In this document: positions 60,100-64,000 of the stretch, in pieces
Layout of the letters: the number at the start of each line of letters is the position of its first letter
Position numbering within the stretch: position 1 is the stretch's first letter
Source: Fictibacillus norfolkensis
Lineage (GTDB): Bacteria > Bacillota > Bacilli > Bacillales > Fictibacillaceae
Direction of reading: 5' to 3'
Assembly (NCBI RefSeq): GCF_014836645.1
Contig: NZ_JACSQM010000005.1
Span: forward strand, 62,001-126,000
Length of the DNA: 64,000 bases
The notes under the pieces: model-generated
The model's database searches: none
Seen by the model: only the letters and a program-made list of their open reading frames with translations
What the model was told of the DNA's origin: nothing
Program-made: the position numbers and the translations under genes

Positions 60100-61215
60100 T
60101 TATATTAATTCCCCCAGTCCCTCATATAACTCAGCCATAATTTTTTTAACTCTTTTTTGATCAAACTCTTTAACCTTTAAACTGTTATATTTACCCATCT
60201 TTTTTCTTAATTCTTTATTAGAAATAACTCTTTCAATTTTCTCTGCAAATCCAGCAACATCTTCTGGTTTTAACAAATAACCGCCTTTATCATTGTCAAT
60301 AAGGTCTGTATTCCCTCTTATTTCTGACCCAATAACCGGAAGTCCAGCTGACATAGCTTCCATCACAGAAACTGGTAATCCCTCTTGGAAAGAGGGAAAC
60401 AAAAAAATATCTGAAGCTATACAAATTTCAGGTATGTCGTTCCTATATCCTAAAAACCTAACCTTATCTTCAATTCCAAGACTTTTAGTAAGACTTCTAA
60501 GATAGTCATCTAATTCACCTTTCCCACAAATTAGATATAGATAATCTCTGTTATTAACTTTGGAAAGTGCCTTCAATGCTGATTCGTGATTTTTCCTTTT
60601 TATCATTTCTCCAACAGAAACTAACACAACAGTTTCATTTGGTATATTTAAATCCTTTCTTTTTTTGTCTCTATCTACAATATAGTCATTAAATTTTTCA
60701 GTATTTACTCCTATTCCTGGAACATAAACAACTCTATTTGTGTTAAATTTCTTAGCCATAGCAAAGTCCTCTTGATTAATAGTTATTATCATTTGGGTTA
60801 ATTTCGATAAAAACTTTTCAACAGGATAATAAACTAACCAATTAATCATCGGTGCACCTTTATAAAAATGAAATCCATGGGCTGTATAAATGACAGGTGT
60901 AATACCAACTGATCTAGCGACTAAACGTGCCAAAACGCCTCCCATTGGAGAATGACAATGAACTACATTAAATTTCTCTGACTTCATAATTTTTTTGAGC
61001 TCTTTGTATGCCTTTATATTAATTAAAGAAAACGGTGAACGATCTATATCAAAATGGTGTCTGACTATTTCTAAGCTATCTAACCTTTCATTAGAATCAC
61101 TAAAATTTGCAGCAGCATGTACTTCATACCCTAAGGATTTTAATACTTCAATATTACCTTGCTCAAATAGATAAAACTGCCTACTTACTGTTGAAACAAT
61201 AAGAATTTTCTTCAT
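60100..61215 (-). CDS. GT4-family glycosyltransferase (EpsD/TuaC-like)
   Basis: 371 residues; ATG at 61215 after GGGGG. Strong EpsD character: VSTVSRQFYLFEQGNIEVLK, VHCHSPMGGVLARLVAR, VIYTAHGFHFYKGAP, and the donor motif QEGLPVSVMEAMSAGLPVIGS. In B. subtilis this type acts early in exopolysaccharide repeat assembly. Confidence 0.9.
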   Translation of the reverse strand: MKKILIVSTVSRQFYLFEQGNIEVLKSLGYEVHAAANFSDSNERLDSLEIVRHHFDIDRSPFSLINIKAYKELKKIMKSEKFNVVHCHSPMGGVLARLVARSVGITPVIYTAHGFHFYKGAPMINWLVYYPVEKFLSKLTQMIITINQEDFAMAKKFNTNRVVYVPGIGVNTEKFNDYIVDRDKKRKDLNIPNETVVLVSVGEMIKRKNHESALKALSKVNNRDYLYLICGKGELDDYLRSLTKSLGIEDKVRFLGYRNDIPEICIASDIFLFPSFQEGLPVSVMEAMSAGLPVIGSEIRGNTDLIDNDKGGYLLKPEDVAGFAEKIERVISNKELRKKMGKYNSLKVKEFDQKRVKKIMAELYEGLGELI

Positions 61216-61247
61216 TTAAATCCCCCGAACTAGATTCATTACATATA

Positions 61248-61973
61248 TTATGAATTCCACAAATGATAAACTTGATGACACCCTATCTGTTTACAGCCAA
61301 CTTTATGATAAAAATTAATTGCTCCCATATTCCGAACTTGGGTGCCGACTTTTATTTTACTGTATCCACGTTGATGTGCCGCTTGTTCTACTGCTTTAAA
61401 TAAACTAGTACCTATTCCACCTTTGGTCTCCTTTTTAGATACAGCAATAAGCTCAATTACACACGAACCATCTGAATAGGAAAACAGTATAAAGCCGTTT
61501 ATATCACCATTCTCATTCCTTGATAATGCGTAAAACTTATCTGGCTGTCCAAAGGAATTAATTAGCCATTGCCGATAGATTTTGTCGCCGCCTCTTTTAG
61601 CTAATTCGGGGTCCTCAGTAAACTTTGAGAACTGAAAATCTGATATTTGGATGATTTGTTCATTTTTCTCTAGAATCTGTTGAATTGTTACATTTGTTGG
61701 CATTTCATTAGAACTTACTATTTTTTTTTCAAATTGCATATTTACATCTGCCAAAAACGCTGAGGTATCTTTCCCGATAAGCTGTGCATTAATTGGTTCA
61801 GAGTGTTTATTCATGATTGATATATACTTATATTCCTTAAACCTTTTTTTTAGTTCATCCCATTCTTGTAATGTAAGAGGTCGATGCAGTATAGCTTTTG
61901 AACTAGAAACTCCAAAAAATTCTGTATCCCACTTTAATTCATTAAAGGTCACTGCATCTTTTATATTTTTCAT
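61248..61973 (-). CDS. GNAT-family N-acetyltransferase (WecD-like, amino-sugar acetylation)
   Basis: 241 residues; ATG at 61973 after AGGAGG. C-terminal GNAT fold with acetyl-CoA loop ETKGGIGTSLFKAVEQAAHQRGY (Q/R-x-x-G-x-G/A pattern) and NFYHKVGCKQIG near the end. N-terminal 100 residues are the extra domain usual in WecD, which acetylates dTDP-4-amino-4,6-dideoxy-galactose. The aminotransferase gene two genes upstream would supply such an amino sugar. Confidence 0.8.
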   Translation of the reverse strand: MKNIKDAVTFNELKWDTEFFGVSSSKAILHRPLTLQEWDELKKRFKEYKYISIMNKHSEPINAQLIGKDTSAFLADVNMQFEKKIVSSNEMPTNVTIQQILEKNEQIIQISDFQFSKFTEDPELAKRGGDKIYRQWLINSFGQPDKFYALSRNENGDINGFILFSYSDGSCVIELIAVSKKETKGGIGTSLFKAVEQAAHQRGYSKIKVGTQVRNMGAINFYHKVGCKQIGCHQVYHLWNS

Positions 61974-61984
61974 TAGAAATCCTC

Positions 61985-62614
61985 CTACATCCTTACTCCT
62001 GTATTTTTGTTTAAATTAGTATTCTTTTCAGTAACAAAAACATCCTCACGCTTCAAAACTGATATAGCTGTCTTGAAAAATATCTTAATATCGAGCCACC
62101 AAGAGAGATGATCTATATAGTAAATATCATTTTGAATTCTTTCTTTCCAAGGCACAGTATTTCTAAAGTAGGCTTGGTTAAATCCCGTAACACCAGGTCT
62201 AATTTCAAGCTTTCTTTCCTCGTTACCCTCATATAGCTCATAATGTTCTGGTAAGTCAGGTCTTGGCCCAATAATACTCATATCACCTTTAATAATATTT
62301 AATAGCTGTGGTGTTTCATCAAGGCTTGTTTTACGTATAAACTTTCCAATCCTAGTTAACCTAAGGTCGTCTTCTGCATTGAATGTTGATCCATCATCAT
62401 TTCTAAGATCCGGAGCATTCATTTTCATGGAGCGAAACTTATACATTTTAAATACTTTTCCGTTCTTACTAAGCCTAGGAGCGTTATAAAAAATAGACCC
62501 TTTATCTTGTAAGTAAATAATTGGCCCTATAATCACCAATATAATTAACCAAAATGGTAGGGCTACTAAAGCTAAGGTTAAATCAAATAATCTCTTAAAA
62601 AAGTTCTTATACAT
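61985..62614 (-). CDS. initiating sugar transferase (bacterial sugar transferase family, EpsL/WcaJ C-terminal type)
   Basis: 209 residues; ATG at 62614 after AAGGTGGG. One N-terminal membrane hairpin (LALVALPFWLIILVIIGPIIYL) and the polyprenyl-phosphate sugar-1-phosphate transferase core: PRLSKNGKVFKMYKFRSM, RKTSLDETPQLLNIIKGDMS, GPRPDLPEHYELY with the catalytic Asp-Glu pair, RPGVTG. Starts the lipid-linked repeat, often with a 4-amino-4,6-dideoxy sugar such as bacillosamine. Confidence 0.92.
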   Translation of the reverse strand: MYKNFFKRLFDLTLALVALPFWLIILVIIGPIIYLQDKGSIFYNAPRLSKNGKVFKMYKFRSMKMNAPDLRNDDGSTFNAEDDLRLTRIGKFIRKTSLDETPQLLNIIKGDMSIIGPRPDLPEHYELYEGNEERKLEIRPGVTGFNQAYFRNTVPWKERIQNDIYYIDHLSWWLDIKIFFKTAISVLKREDVFVTEKNTNLNKNTGVRM

Positions 62615-62627
62615 CTTGTAACCCACC

Positions 62628-63845
62628 TTAAAATTCATTTAATACTTTTTCCAAATTACCAACAACGTAATTTACATCCTCATTACTCAACAAAGTATGA
62701 AGCGGAAGTGTAATTTCATTTACATATTGCTTATAAGCATTCGGATAATCCTTAATATCAAACCCTAAATTCTTGTAAGCCGTAAACATAGGCAATGGCT
62801 TATAGTGGACATTACATGAAACACCCACTTCAGCCATCTTAATAATAAATTCATTTCTCTTTTCTTCACTAATTTCAGGAATTCTAACTAAATAAAGATG
62901 ACCTGACGAGGCAAAGTCCTCACCATAATGCTGCAAGCTTTGAATACCTAATGGTCGAAGCGCTCTATCGTACATCTCAATAATCTCTCTACGTCTTTCT
63001 AGCAGACCTTCATATCTATCTAACTGTATTAAACCAATACTGGCCATAATATCAGTCATATTGCACTTATAGGCTGGATAAACAATATCGTATTCCCATG
63101 CACCTATTTGAGTTTTTGCTAGCGCATCTTTAGATTGACCATGTAGGCTATACAGCATAAATTGCTTATAAACCCACTCATCATCTAACCCACCCCTATT
63201 ACGCCATACAACCGCTCCACCTTCAGCTGTTGTAAAATTTTTTACAGCATGAAAAGAAAAGCAAGTAAAATCAGCAACTTGCCCACATTTCATTCCTTTT
63301 CTCTCTGCTCCAAAAGCATGGGCAGCATCCGTCATAACTATTACCCTATTAAATAACGACTGGAGTTCATTATTTGGCTTTAAAAGTACTTTCTTACTTT
63401 CTAGTATTTCAAAAATCTTATCGTAGTCACACATCTTTCCTGCGATATCTACTGGTATTATAGCTTTAGTATTTTCAGTTATTGCATCTGCTAACTTAGA
63501 GTAATCCATTTCAAACGAATCTGGTGCCGTATCAACTAAAACTATTTTTGCCCCAACATGCTCTATAACTGAGGCAGATGCAGTATATGTATAGGCTGAA
63601 GTTATTACTTCATCACCAGGTCCTATCCCTAGGATACGAAGAGTAAGCTCCATAGCAGCAGTTGCTGAATTCAAGCAAACAGCTTTGTTTGTGCCAACAT
63701 ATTTAGCAATTCTTTTTTCTAATTCTTTAGTTCTTGGTCCAGTTGTAATCCACCCAGACTTCATTGCTTTTATAACTTCTTCAATTTCCGCTTCTTGAAT
63801 ATCTGGTGGAGAGAAAGGAATATTTCTTAATACCGTATTAACCAT
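62628..63845 (-). CDS. DegT/DnrJ/EryC1-type sugar aminotransferase (EpsN-like)
   Basis: 405 residues; ATG at 63845, 9 bp after GAGG. PLP-dependent: SGWITTGPRTKELEKRIA, LNSATAAMELTLRILGIGPGDEV, DAAHAFGAERKGMKCG, the PLP lysine in CFSFHAVKNFTTAEGG, then YKCNMTDIMASIGLIQLDRYE. Makes UDP- or dTDP-4-amino-4,6-dideoxy sugars from the 4-keto form. A matching 4,6-dehydratase is expected upstream, outside the window. Cofactor and fold are certain, substrate not. Confidence 0.92.
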   Translation of the reverse strand: MVNTVLRNIPFSPPDIQEAEIEEVIKAMKSGWITTGPRTKELEKRIAKYVGTNKAVCLNSATAAMELTLRILGIGPGDEVITSAYTYTASASVIEHVGAKIVLVDTAPDSFEMDYSKLADAITENTKAIIPVDIAGKMCDYDKIFEILESKKVLLKPNNELQSLFNRVIVMTDAAHAFGAERKGMKCGQVADFTCFSFHAVKNFTTAEGGAVVWRNRGGLDDEWVYKQFMLYSLHGQSKDALAKTQIGAWEYDIVYPAYKCNMTDIMASIGLIQLDRYEGLLERRREIIEMYDRALRPLGIQSLQHYGEDFASSGHLYLVRIPEISEEKRNEFIIKMAEVGVSCNVHYKPLPMFTAYKNLGFDIKDYPNAYKQYVNEITLPLHTLLSNEDVNYVVGNLEKVLNEF

Positions 63846-64000
63846 TTTATTTTTCCTCACTTATTTTTAAGTTTTGTTAATTTAGTCTGTTAGGACTTTA
63901 CTGGAAACTAAACTCCCTTCCAACCAACTACTGACCTACTAAATTAAATCTACCTCGGATGCCTTGTGGAATTGTTCTCTCCATTAAGTAAAACAGAATA
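63846..64000. other. upstream end of window, no complete gene
   Basis: The minus strand contains a possible C-terminal tail of a preceding gene (YSVLLNGENNSTRHPR then a stop near 63950), but another frame is open as well (MERTIPQGIRGRF...), so the reading frame cannot be settled. No promoter pair was seen. Confidence 0.3.

Noticed and set aside
1..64000. CRISPR arrays, tRNA/rRNA genes, insertion sequences, riboswitches or T-boxes
   Set aside because: No regularly spaced repeats with unique spacers, tRNA-like cloverleafs, transposase genes or recognisable leader elements were seen by eye; a small RNA gene could still be missed without a search.

Overview
The window reads as chromosome of a spore-former-like Bacillaceae bacterium (Bacillus/Fictibacillus type, my inference from gene content). 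Supporting signs are strong AGGAGG ribosome binding sites with frequent TTG/GTG starts, low-GC sequence, catabolite response elements (cre) of the CcpA type, tripartite tricarboxylate and LplBC-type transporters, and B. subtilis-like exopolysaccharide genes. Almost every gene is on the minus strand; the only clear plus-strand gene is the AraC regulator at 37.2-37.9 kb. No rRNA, tRNA, CRISPR array or intact insertion sequence was seen.

Layout. 0-0.15 kb: start of an ECF sigma factor. 0.5-2.9 kb: TagC-like secreted propeller, MgtC-family membrane protein, cytosolic glycerophosphodiesterase. 3.2-11.5 kb: a Ugp-type ABC transporter, DeoR repressor, TarJ-like reductase and AraB-like kinase, tied together by helically phased 10-bp repeats in three promoters; the genes fit uptake and use of pentitols or teichoic-acid fragments. 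11.7-21.0 kb: GntR/UTRA regulator, two GH30 glycosidases, DUF624 protein, LplBC-type transporter and LacI regulator. 21.3-26.3 kb: glucosamine-6-phosphate deaminase, GH4, GH3 and an EEP-fold phosphatase/nuclease in a tight operon whose promoter shares a 14-bp site with the GntR promoter. 26.5-27.3 kb: three tiny membrane proteins.

27.4-37.9 kb: a seven-gene catabolic operon (mandelate-racemase-type enolase superfamily enzyme, two aldehyde dehydrogenases, an aspartase/fumarase-fold lyase, Zn- and Fe-dependent alcohol dehydrogenases, BCCT transporter) facing an AraC regulator; I cannot name its substrate, but the BCCT carrier points to a quaternary amine or betaine. 38.0-43.2 kb: a predicted type VII secretion lipase toxin (TslA-like, lipase domain first) directly behind two tandemly duplicated DUF1672 lipoproteins that look like its immunity proteins, plus a membrane protein. 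43.5-51.1 kb: a sugar-acid operon (SDR, cupin, TctCBA transporter, GntR/FCD regulator, KDG kinase, KDPG aldolase, RraA-like aldolase) with a perfect 24-bp palindrome at its promoter.

51.5-64 kb: a visibly AT-richer polysaccharide cluster (aminotransferase, initiating sugar transferase, GNAT acetyltransferase, five glycosyltransferases, polymerase, flippase) ending in a decayed UDP-GlcNAc 2-epimerase. A dispersed palindromic repeat of about 130 bp occurs three times plus one fragment, with compensating changes in its ends. All functions are inferred from reading the translated sequence; no database search was run.
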